64,000 bases of DNA from Cellvibrionaceae bacterium (GTDB taxonomy: Bacteria > Pseudomonadota > Gammaproteobacteria > Pseudomonadales > Cellvibrionaceae), in the NCBI GenBank assembly GCA_021151825.1, contig JAGKWQ010000001.1:310001-374000 (forward strand), in the 5' to 3' direction. Positions 27,898-37,291 of the stretch are shown here, in pieces (the first letter of the stretch is position 1; every line of letters begins with the position of its first letter). The position numbers and the translations under genes were made by a program. The notes below the pieces were generated by a model. That model did not search any database, was not told the origin of the DNA, and was given only the letters and a program-made list of their open reading frames with translations.

Positions 27898-28233
27898 TTA
27901 AATGGATGAGGAACGACGCAAAACCCACAACAACGGAATAGTGACTGCAAGCAACATTACACCAGCCACTGCCGCCATCACACTGGTACCCGATGACGTT
28001 AACCACCAACCGTAAGCGGGACGAACCAAGTCACGCCAGGGCAATTGACTGGCGACCAGCAAGCCGATGAGAGTTACCGGCACCGCCATGATCAAGCGTT
28101 CTAACCAGGGGTTCAAGCGTTGTCCGGCAGGCAGGCTTGCCATCACACCCGCTGTAAAATCATCATCTTCGATATAACTGCTGTTGCGCTGCAATTGCTG
28201 CGCGAGGAAATCATCAAACGATTTGTCGCTCAT
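27898..28233 (-). CDS. Small membrane protein, putative anti-sigma factor
   Basis: 111 residues. A soluble N-terminus of about 45 residues (DKSFDDFLAQQLQRNSSYIEDDDFTAGVMASLP) is followed by two hydrophobic segments (LIMAVPVTLIGLLVASQL and VMAAVAGVMLLAVTIPLLWVL). It lies 60 bases downstream of an ECF sigma gene on the same strand, the usual place for a membrane anti-sigma factor. I see no ZAS zinc motif (HxxxCxxC), so the role is inferred from position and topology. Confidence 0.6.
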   Translation of the reverse strand: MSDKSFDDFLAQQLQRNSSYIEDDDFTAGVMASLPAGQRLNPWLERLIMAVPVTLIGLLVASQLPWRDLVRPAYGWWLTSSGTSVMAAVAGVMLLAVTIPLLWVLRRSSSI

Positions 28234-28293
28234 AGAGCACCTCTGAACATTTCTACATCGCCGGTTACCAACACCTGGATTTGCCTCATTAGA

Positions 28294-28842
28294 TTACTCC
28301 GGAAGCGCGTCCTGCCAGGATGAAAGTAAGGTCTGTAGTTTCTGTTTACCGCGATTGATATGGGTTTTTACGGTTCCCAGCGGAATTCCCATAATAGTCG
28401 CTGCTTCTTCATGAGAAAAGCCATCTTCAAAGCATAGCCGGATAGCGAGCTGCTGCCCGGCGCTCAGGGTTTGCATGGCTGCCTCGACATCTTTACGGGC
28501 ATGGAATTGTTGCAAAGCACACTGGTCTGCTTCCACCTCCTCGTTCTCATCCAGCTCACACCATTCAATTTTTTTAGCGCGCCAACGGTTGGCAGCAATG
28601 TTGAATGCAATGCGATACAGCCAGGTAGAAAACTTGGATTCCGCACGGAAAGCGCCCAGCGCGGCATAGGCCTTCATGAAGGTCTCCTGCGCCAGATCGT
28701 CCGCAAGGTGGGTATCGCCGTTGCACAGTCGCCGCGCCCATGTGCGCAGTTGCGACTGGTAACGCAAAACCAGCTGCGCGAAGGCATGCTGGTCTTTACG
28801 GTTAACCACCCGCGCAATCAATTCCTGATCGGGAACTGACAT
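28294..28842 (-). CDS. ECF-family RNA polymerase sigma factor
   Basis: 182 residues. Region 2: LVLRYQSQLRTWARRLCNGDTHLADDLAQETFMKAYAAL (conserved DLAQETF) and STWLYRIAFNIAANRWR. Region 4: AIRLCFEDGFSHEEAATIMGIPLGTVKTHINRGKQKLQ. It starts 5 bases after the stop of a DUF6249-like gene and precedes the putative anti-sigma gene, forming a three-gene operon. The group is close to RpoE/CarQ-like factors. The promoter it recognises is unknown. Confidence 0.93.
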   Translation of the reverse strand: MSVPDQELIARVVNRKDQHAFAQLVLRYQSQLRTWARRLCNGDTHLADDLAQETFMKAYAALGAFRAESKFSTWLYRIAFNIAANRWRAKKIEWCELDENEEVEADQCALQQFHARKDVEAAMQTLSAGQQLAIRLCFEDGFSHEEAATIMGIPLGTVKTHINRGKQKLQTLLSSWQDALPE

Positions 28843-28847
28843 GCGTA

Positions 28848-29687
28848 TTAGTCCTGTTGCCCGGCCTGTAGTTCAGTACGCAGCTCAGTAGAGGGATGCA
28901 CCCTGGGCTTATTGAGATACCAAATTAATACTTGTGAAACGCCCAGGCCAATCCAGATAAAACCGATCGCACCAATCTCTATGCCCACAGCAATAGTGAG
29001 AAACACGAGCCATCCCGTTCCCAGGCAAACATTGCGAATTCCCTTGGCAAGATTGCCATGATCATCTGCAGCCTTAGGCTCGTCACCACGTAATATTTCC
29101 ACCGGGATGTCCCTGCCAGCAGCCAGTAGTTTGTCGATGTTATTGTTCAACTCCTGCTGGCGGCGCGCCCTCGCTTTGTAGCGTAAGGTTAGATAGAAAC
29201 CAATCAGGATCAAGGGGGAGCACAGGATCATAATGCCTGTGAACATACCAAAAATTGCGATGAGTGCGATCATGCCTGTAATTTCCTCTTCATCATCATT
29301 GTGTTCCTTATTACCTCCACCAAACGCCTGGTTCAGGTTCTTTTCAAGGTTGCGCTGCCAGTTTTGCTGGTGATCCTGCACTTGCCGCTCAACATCACGC
29401 ACACGGGCTTCCGCTTCACGCACTTGCGCTTCGTTGTCGCGTACCCATTGTTCGTGTTCATTGCTATGGGGTGGAGGTGGGGCGATATCCGGTGCAGCCA
29501 CATCCGGAGGCAATGGCGCTACCGGAACCTCCACGTTGAGCTGCACATCAACGGGCGCAGAGGCATCAACCTGAACAGCCGTCCCCTCCAGTTCAGCCGC
29601 CACCACAGCGGGGAAATAAATCGCACTGGCAATGGTTAGCCCAAAGGCCAAACACACGCGGTGCGACAGGGTTGAAAATAAAGTCAT
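28848..29687 (-). CDS. Membrane protein with DUF6249-like C-terminal region
   Basis: 279 residues. A signal-like N-terminus (FGLTIASAIYFPAVVAA), then a Pro/Val-rich segment (APLPPDVAAPDIAPPPP) and a charged coiled-coil (VREAEARVRDVERQVQDHQQNWQ), then two cytoplasmic-facing membrane segments (MIALIAIFGMFTGIMILCSPLILIGFYLTLRYK and VFLTIAVGIEIGAIGFIWIGLG). The last part matches DUF6249 in layout. Upstream of the ECF sigma by 5 bases, so co-transcribed; possibly an envelope sensor or target of the regulon. Confidence 0.65.
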   Translation of the reverse strand: MTLFSTLSHRVCLAFGLTIASAIYFPAVVAAELEGTAVQVDASAPVDVQLNVEVPVAPLPPDVAAPDIAPPPPHSNEHEQWVRDNEAQVREAEARVRDVERQVQDHQQNWQRNLEKNLNQAFGGGNKEHNDDEEEITGMIALIAIFGMFTGIMILCSPLILIGFYLTLRYKARARRQQELNNNIDKLLAAGRDIPVEILRGDEPKAADDHGNLAKGIRNVCLGTGWLVFLTIAVGIEIGAIGFIWIGLGVSQVLIWYLNKPRVHPSTELRTELQAGQQD

Positions 29688-29824
29688 GGGATAAGCCTCT
29701 CAGAAAAATCCGGGCAGGATTGCAAAGGTTTCAATCGAAATTGCCCCAACTCGCAAACTAGGACACAGTCTAGCGAGCGCTGGATTCAGAGGAGAGGATT
29801 ATTTTTAGCGGCGGCAAAAACCGG

Positions 29825-32179
29825 TCAGTTGACCAGTTTTTGCCAGAAGTTTTTGATGGGGTTATTACCAGAGATATTACAGTCAGCGCTTTCCTGCGGG
29901 CGAGCATCGTCGCGCAGCGGCAGCCAGATAGAACCTTCACAGGTTTCAGCACCGAGCTTGCCCGTTGCACTATCAATCCAATCGAAACTCACACCCGGCG
30001 GCGGCTCTTGCTCCAGGCTGCGCGTCGGTAATTGCTTCATAAAATCAGCCCATACCTGCAGGGCACCACCGGCACCGCTCAGCGGTGTTTGACTGTTGTC
30101 ATCGCGCCCCAGCCAAACGACGGCCAGGTGTTCGCCGCTAAAACCTGCGAACCAGCTATCGCGCTGATCATTGGTAGTACCGGTTTTTCCCGCAAGATCG
30201 ATGGTGGATGATATCTGATTGTAGGCGCTACGCCCCGTCCCTTCACGCAAGGTACGTTGCATCGCATACTGTAATTGGAATGTCGTTTCGGGAGCGAAGC
30301 GCTGCTCCAGTTCCAATGGATAACGTTTGAGCGGTTTGCCATCCGCAGTCAGTACTTCGCGAATTCCATGCAAGGGCGTATAGACACCTTCAGCCGCGAG
30401 CGTGTGATAAATTCCGGCCACTTCCAAGGGCGACATTTCCACCGAGCCTAACAACATCGCCGGCAACTGTGGCACATCGCCCTTAAAGCCTGCGCGTTTT
30501 ACGGTCTTGGCAACTGAGTCCAAGCCAATAGTCATCCCCAGGCGCGCGGTGGATTGATTGTAGGAATAGGCAAGGCCTTTGTAGAAGGGAATATCGCCAT
30601 GATCTTTTTTATCTGCATTTTGCGGCGCCCACCATTTGCCGCCAGATTTGTAACTCACCGGTGCATCGCTAATGACGGTACCGAGATTGTATTTCTGCGG
30701 ACTTTCCAATGCGGTTAAATAGACAAAAGGTTTCATCAGCGAGCCGATCTGGCGTTTTGCATCGAGTGCACGATTCAAGCCGGCAAAGCGCGGATTGGTA
30801 TCGCCAACCAGCGCGAGAATTTCTCCACCACCCACAGACGTGACCACCATGCCGCCTTGCACATCTTTGGTTTTGTATTGCTTCTCCAATTGTATCGTGC
30901 GCAATTTCAGCGAGTTTTCCGCTTGTCGCTGTACCATCGGCGATAGCGTGGTAAAAATGCGCAAGCCTTCACTGCGTAAATCGTCTTCTTTGTAATCCTG
31001 CTTGAGCTGGCGTTTTATCAAATCCATAAATGCAGGATAGGTTGTAGAACTCGCCTCACTCGGTGCAACAACACCCAGCGGTGCCGCCTGGCTGATTTTT
31101 AATTGTTGATCACTGATTAAACCTTCCTGATGCATCACACCAAGAACCACATTTCTGCGCTCTTTTGCGCGCTCGGGGTTTTTCCAGGGATTGTAATAGG
31201 ATGCGCCCTTAACCAAACCAATTAGCAACGCGAGATCGTGGGGTTTTAATTCTTGCAGCGGTTGCCGGAAATAATGCTGCGATGCCAATGCAAAACCATG
31301 GATCGCACGAGGGCCACTCTGGCCGAGGAAAATTTCATTAATGTAGGTTTCGAGAATTTCCGCTTTGCTGTAATGCACTTCCAACAGCACCGCCATAATC
31401 GCTTCCGGAATTTTGCGACGCAGCAAACTTTGTTCATTGGTGAGATAAAAATTTTTCACCAGCTGTTGGGTAATCGTGCTGCCGCCCTGCACTACATCAC
31501 CGTGAGTCACGTTCACCCAGGCTGCGCGAATAATTGCGAGTGGTGATACGCCGTGATGCTCCAGAAAATGTTTATCTTCCACCGCCAATAAGGTTTCTCC
31601 CAATAATGGAGGCAAATCCGCTAGACGTACCAACAGGCGATCTTCTTTATCGGCGGGATAAAAACCGCCAATTTCTTCCGGCTCCAGGCGCACGAGCGGT
31701 AAATCCGCACCCGCCAAATCAATCAAACCTTGCACAGAGCCGTTGGAAACGCGCAGCATAAATGTGCGTGCCGGTTCGGTTTTATCCCAAAATGCAAAAC
31801 CACGACTGTGAATGTGATAAGTCACTTCGCTGGAGGTTGCACTCACTTTTTTCACGACATGACCGGGAGATTTGGTATCGCCTTCAAAGCGATATCCCAA
31901 TGCGCGCAACTCCTGCTCAAACAGCACCGGTGTTAACGACAAGCCTTGATACAATTCCAATGGCCGCGCATACACTCGCGCCGGCAATGCCCATTTTTTA
32001 CCTTCGAATTTTTCACGCACCACCGAGTTCAGATAGAGCGTCCAGATTCCCAACAACGTAACGATCAACAACACCCCATACAGTATCCAGATACGCGCTA
32101 ATGCCCAACCGCGACGAGGAGCTGCAGAAGAAGCGCTGGCAGGTTTGGCGCGGCGGGTGGTAGAACGGCGTTTGGTCAT
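29825..32179 (-). CDS. mrcB: Penicillin-binding protein 1B (bifunctional transglycosylase/transpeptidase)
   Basis: 784 residues from the ATG at 32179 (MTKRRSTTRR); an earlier ATG at 32218 would add 13 residues and is possible. It polymerises and cross-links peptidoglycan at the inner membrane. One TM at about 32-52 (WILYGVLLIVTLLGIWTLYL), UB2H-type region, glycosyltransferase motif EDKHFLEHHGVSPLAIIRA with GGSTITQQLVKNFYL, and transpeptidase motifs SLMK (the active-site Ser), SYNQST and KTGTTNDQRDSWF. Divergent from the kinase gene at 32484. Confidence 0.95.
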   Translation of the reverse strand: MTKRRSTTRRAKPASASSAAPRRGWALARIWILYGVLLIVTLLGIWTLYLNSVVREKFEGKKWALPARVYARPLELYQGLSLTPVLFEQELRALGYRFEGDTKSPGHVVKKVSATSSEVTYHIHSRGFAFWDKTEPARTFMLRVSNGSVQGLIDLAGADLPLVRLEPEEIGGFYPADKEDRLLVRLADLPPLLGETLLAVEDKHFLEHHGVSPLAIIRAAWVNVTHGDVVQGGSTITQQLVKNFYLTNEQSLLRRKIPEAIMAVLLEVHYSKAEILETYINEIFLGQSGPRAIHGFALASQHYFRQPLQELKPHDLALLIGLVKGASYYNPWKNPERAKERRNVVLGVMHQEGLISDQQLKISQAAPLGVVAPSEASSTTYPAFMDLIKRQLKQDYKEDDLRSEGLRIFTTLSPMVQRQAENSLKLRTIQLEKQYKTKDVQGGMVVTSVGGGEILALVGDTNPRFAGLNRALDAKRQIGSLMKPFVYLTALESPQKYNLGTVISDAPVSYKSGGKWWAPQNADKKDHGDIPFYKGLAYSYNQSTARLGMTIGLDSVAKTVKRAGFKGDVPQLPAMLLGSVEMSPLEVAGIYHTLAAEGVYTPLHGIREVLTADGKPLKRYPLELEQRFAPETTFQLQYAMQRTLREGTGRSAYNQISSTIDLAGKTGTTNDQRDSWFAGFSGEHLAVVWLGRDDNSQTPLSGAGGALQVWADFMKQLPTRSLEQEPPPGVSFDWIDSATGKLGAETCEGSIWLPLRDDARPQESADCNISGNNPIKNFWQKLVN

Positions 32180-32483
32180 GGGTACATCGGTTCCATTTTC
32201 GATAAACAATAATTGCAATGAAAGTAGCGCATCGTGTGTAGTTTCAAAACTATCTAGATCTGGATGCCAACGATAAGCTCCAGGGATAGATTCACGGCGA
32301 GTTTTGCAACAACAAAGGATTCTTCATTTTCATCCGGCTAAATTAGCGCGCCAGTTTACTGGTGAGAATGTGCGATTGCGAGCATCAATCTGTACTAAAG
32401 CTTTAACCGCTCCGGCGAATTTTGCATAATGCCGCGCAAATCACAGTCACTTCTTTTTCTTCCCATCAAAGGCAGCCCCATTC
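32180..32483 (+). promoter_or_regulatory. Divergent intergenic region mrcB / PfkB kinase
   Basis: About 304 bases between two divergent genes, so promoters for both are expected. On the plus strand TTTAAC (32402-32407) and CATAAT (32425-32430) are 17 bases apart, a plausible promoter for the kinase. I see no obvious operator or RNA gene. Confidence 0.45.
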
Positions 32484-33485
32484 ATGAACAAGCACTACCA
32501 TATTTACGGCATAGGTGCCGCACTGGTCGATACTGAAATCACCCTCACCGACGCCGACCTCACCACCATGGCAGTGGCCAAAGGGGTAATGACGCTGGTG
32601 GACGAAGCACGCCAGCACCAACTCATTGACTACTTGAAAAATCATTTAGTTGCATCACACAAAGCCAGCGGTGGCTCAGCGGCTAACAGCATCATCGCCG
32701 CCAGTTATTTTGGCTCCCGCAATTTCTATTCTTGCAAAGTAGCCAACGATGAAAATGGCCAATTTTATCTGGATGATATTAAAGCAGCCGGAGTCACTAC
32801 ACCGTCACACATAGTTCCCCCTGCGGGAATTACCGGCAAATGCCTGGTCATGATCACACCCGACGCTGAACGCACCATGAATACCTTTTTAGGAATCAGC
32901 GAAACACTTTCGATCAATGAGCTGGATATCAACGCAATAGCACAATCTCATTACGTTTATATTGAAGGCTACCTGGTAACTTCACCGACTGGCCGCGCCG
33001 CTGCCATTGAATTACGCAAGCAAGCCGAAGCCAACAACACACGCACAGCCCTTAGCTTATCTGACCCGGCCATGGTGCAATTTTTTCGCGATGGTTTAGT
33101 GGAAATGATTGGCAATGGAGTGGATCTGATTTTCTGCAACAAAGATGAAGCCATTGGTTTTACCCAAACCCAAAACATCGAAGAAGCTAGCGAAGCGCTG
33201 AAAAAATACTGCAAACAATTTGCCATTACCTGCGGCGGTGACGGCGCATTGGTATTCGATGGAAACGAATTGCTTCACATTGCTGGCACCGCTACCAAAG
33301 CGGTAGATACCAACGGTGCGGGCGATATGTTTGCCGGTGCATTCTTGCATGCAATCAATCACGGCAAAAATTTCCAAACTGCCGCTGCATTCGCTAATAA
33401 AGCGGCGGCAAAAGTAGTTGCACAATTTGGTCCACGCTTAAAAGCAGAACAACATGAAGAATTGAAACAAGGTTTTTTTAACTAA
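32484..33485 (+). CDS. PfkB-family carbohydrate/nucleoside kinase (probable adenosine or sugar kinase)
   Basis: 333 residues. Family marks: N-terminal YGIGAALVDTEI, substrate motif KASGGSAANSIIAAS, and the second PfkB signature DTNGAGDMFAGAFLHAI with its catalytic Asp and the anion hole. This resembles the bacterial adenosine kinase-like group rather than fructokinase, but the substrate cannot be read with confidence. The start follows CCATTC; no strong SD is visible. It is followed after 59 bases by a VOC protein on the same strand. Confidence 0.85.
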   Translation: MNKHYHIYGIGAALVDTEITLTDADLTTMAVAKGVMTLVDEARQHQLIDYLKNHLVASHKASGGSAANSIIAASYFGSRNFYSCKVANDENGQFYLDDIKAAGVTTPSHIVPPAGITGKCLVMITPDAERTMNTFLGISETLSINELDINAIAQSHYVYIEGYLVTSPTGRAAAIELRKQAEANNTRTALSLSDPAMVQFFRDGLVEMIGNGVDLIFCNKDEAIGFTQTQNIEEASEALKKYCKQFAITCGGDGALVFDGNELLHIAGTATKAVDTNGAGDMFAGAFLHAINHGKNFQTAAAFANKAAAKVVAQFGPRLKAEQHEELKQGFFN

Positions 33486-33544
33486 CCATTAATTTTTCTG
33501 GCTTGGCAGATGGAGTTCGCTCCATCTGCTACGAATAAATAACA

Positions 33545-33937
33545 ATGATTCCACACACCACCATCCGCATCACTCGCCCGACTGATAATCTCGAAAAAAT
33601 TGCTCGCATGTATATGGATGGACTTGGGTTTCAGGAATTAGGGAGCTTTAATGATCATCAAGGATTCGACGGTATTATTGGTCATCCGCAACAGGTTTAT
33701 CATTTGGAGTTTACCCATCATCGAGGAACCACAGCGGGTAATACACCCACGCAGGATAATTTATTGGTGTTTTATATTGGCGATAAAAATGAGTGGGAAA
33801 AATCTTGCGCACAAATGATTGCCGCAGGATTCACGCCGGTGAAACCCTATAACTCATACTGGGATTTTGAGGGAAAAACCTTTGAATATTTAGATGGATA
33901 CAGAGTGGTTCTGCAATGCCGGCATTGGCCGTTGTAG
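33545..33937 (+). CDS. VOC/glyoxalase-superfamily protein
   Basis: 130 residues, one vicinal-oxygen-chelate domain built of two beta-alpha-beta-beta-beta units: IRITRPTDNLEKIARMYMDGLGFQEL, then YHLEFTHHRG, and CAQMIAAGFTPVKPYNSYWDFEGKTFEYLDGYRVVLQ. Metal ligands are likely among the His and Glu residues, but cannot be fixed without a structure. Function unknown; the YWDFEGKTFEYLDGYR stretch suits a lyase- or bleomycin-resistance-like protein. Possibly co-transcribed with the kinase. Confidence 0.78.
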   Translation: MIPHTTIRITRPTDNLEKIARMYMDGLGFQELGSFNDHQGFDGIIGHPQQVYHLEFTHHRGTTAGNTPTQDNLLVFYIGDKNEWEKSCAQMIAAGFTPVKPYNSYWDFEGKTFEYLDGYRVVLQCRHWPL

Positions 33938-34293
33938 TTTGATAATTTTACAGATGCAAATTAAAAAAGAGCCTCAAATAAGACTTCGCCCATCACAACA
34001 CCCTCACCGATACGCACATAACACCTGCCAATCAACACCATAGCAAACCCTATTTAGCAAGGGTGGATCGGCTATTAACCGCGATTAATATTTACCCGTA
34101 AGCAAGGGGATTTGGAAAACCAGGACATGATGGGAGCACGATAAGTATTGAAGCGTCCTTACTTAGGTGCATAACAGACAACAAACACTAGATTATATTA
34201 TTTAATAATGCACACCACTTGCTAATGATAATTAGTGTTATTTGTATTAAAATGCGCCATCTTTTAGTCCTGCCTACCATTTGGAGCACTCTT
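33938..34293 (+). other. Upstream region of the TonB-dependent receptor gene
   Basis: About 356 bases without a gene. It holds a Fur-box-like site at 34221-34239 and the ribosome-binding site of the receptor gene. The rest shows no recognisable element. Confidence 0.6.
34221..34239 (+). promoter_or_regulatory. Fur-box-like operator
   Basis: GCTAATGATAATTAGTGTT matches the 19-base Fur consensus GATAATGATAATCATTATC at 14 positions (counted by eye). It lies 55 bases before the receptor's GTG, at promoter position, so iron repression is likely. Confidence 0.7.
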
Positions 34294-36465
34294 GTGAAAT
34301 TCAAACTCTTACCCCTCTCTGCCGCAATACTGCTGAGCCTCAACCCACAGGTAGTTTTGGCTCAAGGCACCACTGGTGATACTGGCTCCAAGAAAAGCCA
34401 AAACGTTGAAGAAATTGTGGTTACTGGCAAGTACGCCGTCGAACAGACCAAAACTCTGGATACCGCAACTGGCTTGGGTTTGACGATACAAGAGACACCA
34501 CAATCAGTGTCGGTTTTAACCTTTGAGCGTATGCAAGACCAGAACATCACCAGCATTCTGGACGCGGTAAATAGTGCTGTCGGTGTGGTCTCCGAGGAAG
34601 TGGACAACGTGCGCAACAGCTTTTATTCGCGCGGTTTCCAGATTGACAGTTATCAAATCGATGGCGTGCCTACCTCCTGGAGCCTGGGTGGCGACTCCGG
34701 CGAAACGGTTGCTGATACCGTTATTTACGAACGCATTGAATTTGTGCGCGGCGCAACCGGTTTAATGACTGGCGTGGGCGATCCTTCTGCCTCTATCAAT
34801 CTGGTGCGCAAGCACGCTAACAGCAGTGAGCTGACCGGTTTTGTGGACGTTGCCACCGGCAGTTGGGATAAAAGGAGTGTAGCGGCCGACGTATCTACCG
34901 GTTTGAATGAAAGTGGTACCGTGCGTGGTCGTGTAGTGGGCCGTTATTTAGGGGGCGAGTCTTTCGTTGATTATTACGAAGACAACAAAAGCACTCTGTA
35001 TGGCGTATTCGAAGCGGATTTAACCGATTCAACATTAGTGCGTGTAGGTGCGAGCTACCAGAACAATGATCCGAAATCCACCGTATGGGGGGTATTGCCT
35101 GGCTTTTTCTCCGACGGTACCAGAACCGATTGGGATGTATCCAAAACCACGGCGATGGACTGGAACCGTTGGGAATCAACCAACACCAATTTCTTCGCCA
35201 GCATTAATCACTCATTCTCCAATGGCTGGGAATTGCTCGCTAACTACAACAAACTGCACTACGAAACAGAAGCGCGTTTGCTATACGTTTACGGCTCGCT
35301 GAATAAAACAACCGGCGCCGGCCTGAGCGCCCAACGCTACCGCAGTGATGGCGAATCCAAACAAGACAGCTTCGATATTCAACTGAAAGGGGATTTCAAC
35401 CTGTTTAACCAAACCCACGATTTTGTCGTGGGCGCATTGCGTGCAGACCAAGCAGCAGAAACGTTCACCCAGTTACCACTGGGCGGTGACATGAGCGGTG
35501 GTTACGACCGTGTTGATGTGGACAATTTTTACGAGTGGGGCGACCTGCATGAGCCGGCCTGGTCAGACGTACGCACCCAATCGCAGGATATTGAAACCGA
35601 ACAGCGCGGCTATTATGCGGCAACGCGTCTTTCTGCCACCGACAAGCTCAAGTTTGTGTTGGGTGGGCGTATAGCAACCTGGGAACGTACCGGTTTTGAC
35701 TGGAGCGGCATCGTGAATTACGGGAATGATGATGAGTTTATCCCCTATGCAGGCGCTCTCTATGACCTGACCAATACGCACCGCATCTACGCCAGCTACA
35801 CCGAAATCTTCAAGCCACAAAACAATCGCGATGCCAACGGGGACTTCCTGAATCCGCTGGTGGGTGAAAGTGCAGAGATCGGTTTAAAGAGCCGTTTCCT
35901 GGATGATCGCCTGCAAACCACTATTGCCTATTTTGATATCCAGCAAGACAACCTGGCGCAGCTCGATACCACATTTAAGGGTACTCCGGAGCAGATGTAT
36001 GCCTACATTGGCGCGGAGGGAGCACAGAGTAAAGGGTTTGAAATTGAAGTGGTTGGCCAGCCAATCGACGGCTGGAACATCAGCGCAGGCTATTCACAAT
36101 TCACCATCGAAGATGCTAGCGGCAAAGACCTGAACACCGACAATGCAACCAAGTCAATCAAGCTGTTTACCTCTTACCAATTCGATGGTGCGCTTGATAA
36201 GTTAATGGTAGGTGGCGGTGTTAACTGGCAAAACGAGACTTATTCAGAAGGGATTACTCCCGCCGGTAAGCCTGGCAGACTCACTCAGGATGCCTATGCA
36301 CTGGTCAGCCTGATGGCTCGTTACGCTATTACCGATGACCTCAACGTACAGTTCAACGCAGCGAACCTGACAGATGAAAAATACTACTCACAAGTTGGAT
36401 ATTTCAGTTCATACCGTTATGGCACACCGCGTAACTACACCCTCAGTTTGAACTACAAGTTCTAA
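34294..36465 (+). CDS. TonB-dependent siderophore receptor
   Basis: 723 residues from the GTG at 34294, chosen for the GGAG 7 bases upstream and the signal peptide MKFKLLPLSAAILLSLNPQVVLA; the frame continues upstream to 34219. Plug domain with a TonB-box-like EEIVVTG, then PQSVSVLTFERMQDQN and RIEFVRGATGLMTGVGDPSASINLVRK, followed by the 22-strand barrel ending in RNYTLSLNYKF. The family (FpvA/FhuE-like) imports ferric siderophores through the outer membrane. The Fur-like site upstream agrees. Ligand unknown; no TonB or periplasmic gene is nearby. Confidence 0.93.
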   Translation: MKFKLLPLSAAILLSLNPQVVLAQGTTGDTGSKKSQNVEEIVVTGKYAVEQTKTLDTATGLGLTIQETPQSVSVLTFERMQDQNITSILDAVNSAVGVVSEEVDNVRNSFYSRGFQIDSYQIDGVPTSWSLGGDSGETVADTVIYERIEFVRGATGLMTGVGDPSASINLVRKHANSSELTGFVDVATGSWDKRSVAADVSTGLNESGTVRGRVVGRYLGGESFVDYYEDNKSTLYGVFEADLTDSTLVRVGASYQNNDPKSTVWGVLPGFFSDGTRTDWDVSKTTAMDWNRWESTNTNFFASINHSFSNGWELLANYNKLHYETEARLLYVYGSLNKTTGAGLSAQRYRSDGESKQDSFDIQLKGDFNLFNQTHDFVVGALRADQAAETFTQLPLGGDMSGGYDRVDVDNFYEWGDLHEPAWSDVRTQSQDIETEQRGYYAATRLSATDKLKFVLGGRIATWERTGFDWSGIVNYGNDDEFIPYAGALYDLTNTHRIYASYTEIFKPQNNRDANGDFLNPLVGESAEIGLKSRFLDDRLQTTIAYFDIQQDNLAQLDTTFKGTPEQMYAYIGAEGAQSKGFEIEVVGQPIDGWNISAGYSQFTIEDASGKDLNTDNATKSIKLFTSYQFDGALDKLMVGGGVNWQNETYSEGITPAGKPGRLTQDAYALVSLMARYAITDDLNVQFNAANLTDEKYYSQVGYFSSYRYGTPRNYTLSLNYKF

Positions 36466-36473
36466 CCCCATGC

Positions 36474-36502
36474 ACCGCAGGCCATTACAAATGGCCTGCG
36501 GT
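36474..36502 (+). terminator. Terminator of the TonB-dependent receptor gene
   Basis: ACCGCAGGCCAT (36474-36485), a 5-base loop, ATGGCCTGCGGT (36491-36502), then TCTTC. A strong stem 8 bases after the stop; the T tract is imperfect. Confidence 0.75.
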
Positions 36503-36572
36503 TCTTCGCCTCCCCTGATGCGCCCCAGGAATTCTATTCACCCATTGCATTACAGAGCTGGTCCACGTCGGC

Positions 36573-37274
36573 TCATCGATAACTGAAAGGCAACAATGAA
36601 ATCAGCCACTGGCCATCCATAAATAACCAATCAAACCACAACAACTGATGGGCAATAACGATTAACCAAAACACCATCTGAAAAGATAACTTTTTAGTTT
36701 TATGGCGGAATTGTTGTTGTGCGATAAATGCCCCCGGCCAACCACCAATCAATGACCAAAACTGCAAATTGGCTTCAGTAATACGCCATTCATTGCGCTT
36801 CGCACGGCGCTTGTCATCCCAGTAAAAATAATACGCAAGCAAACTGGCGATTAAATAAATGGGGAAAACCCAGGAGGCGCCATATTCAATAGTCAAATTA
36901 AACGCGCCCCCCAAGGGCAACACCAATAACAGCACCAATTTTGCCCACGGAATGTCATGCTCCAAAAGCCGATATTTCCTACCTGGCTTCAGCGTTTTTG
37001 TTGCGCTGCTATTTTCCTTTTTAGCATTATCACGAGGCTTGGTTCGAATACGGGGATTATCTATTGCGAGATCAGCACTGCGTACATGGGTGGCGCTTGC
37101 TCGCCCTTGCTTATCTGTACCTGATTGAAAAAATACGGGTTCGCCCTGCTGCGGCCGATGCGCACCCCGTACTGCCGAGATATGGAAAAAAACTTTTTTA
37201 CCGGACGCAGTGGAAATAAATCCAAAACCTTTTTGATCATCCCAACTGTCGATAACGCCGGATTGTTCTAACAT
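36573..37274 (-). CDS. Cold-shock domain fused to a DUF1294 membrane domain
   Basis: 233 residues. An N-terminal cold-shock domain (about 1-66) with RNP1-like KGFGFIS and RNP2-like VFFHISAV binds single-stranded RNA or DNA. A basic linker (about 70-100) follows, then a DUF1294 membrane part with several hydrophobic helices (KLVLLLVLPLGGAF, VFPIYLIASLLAYYFYW, MVFWLIVIAHQLLWFDWLF) and the family motif RRAKRNEWRITEANLQFWSLIGGWPGA. This fusion is widespread but its function is unknown. It starts 17 bases after the stop of the gene at 37292. Confidence 0.87.
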   Translation of the reverse strand: MLEQSGVIDSWDDQKGFGFISTASGKKVFFHISAVRGAHRPQQGEPVFFQSGTDKQGRASATHVRSADLAIDNPRIRTKPRDNAKKENSSATKTLKPGRKYRLLEHDIPWAKLVLLLVLPLGGAFNLTIEYGASWVFPIYLIASLLAYYFYWDDKRRAKRNEWRITEANLQFWSLIGGWPGAFIAQQQFRHKTKKLSFQMVFWLIVIAHQLLWFDWLFMDGQWLISLLPFSYR

Positions 37275-37291
37275 TACTTGCCTCTGGCTTA

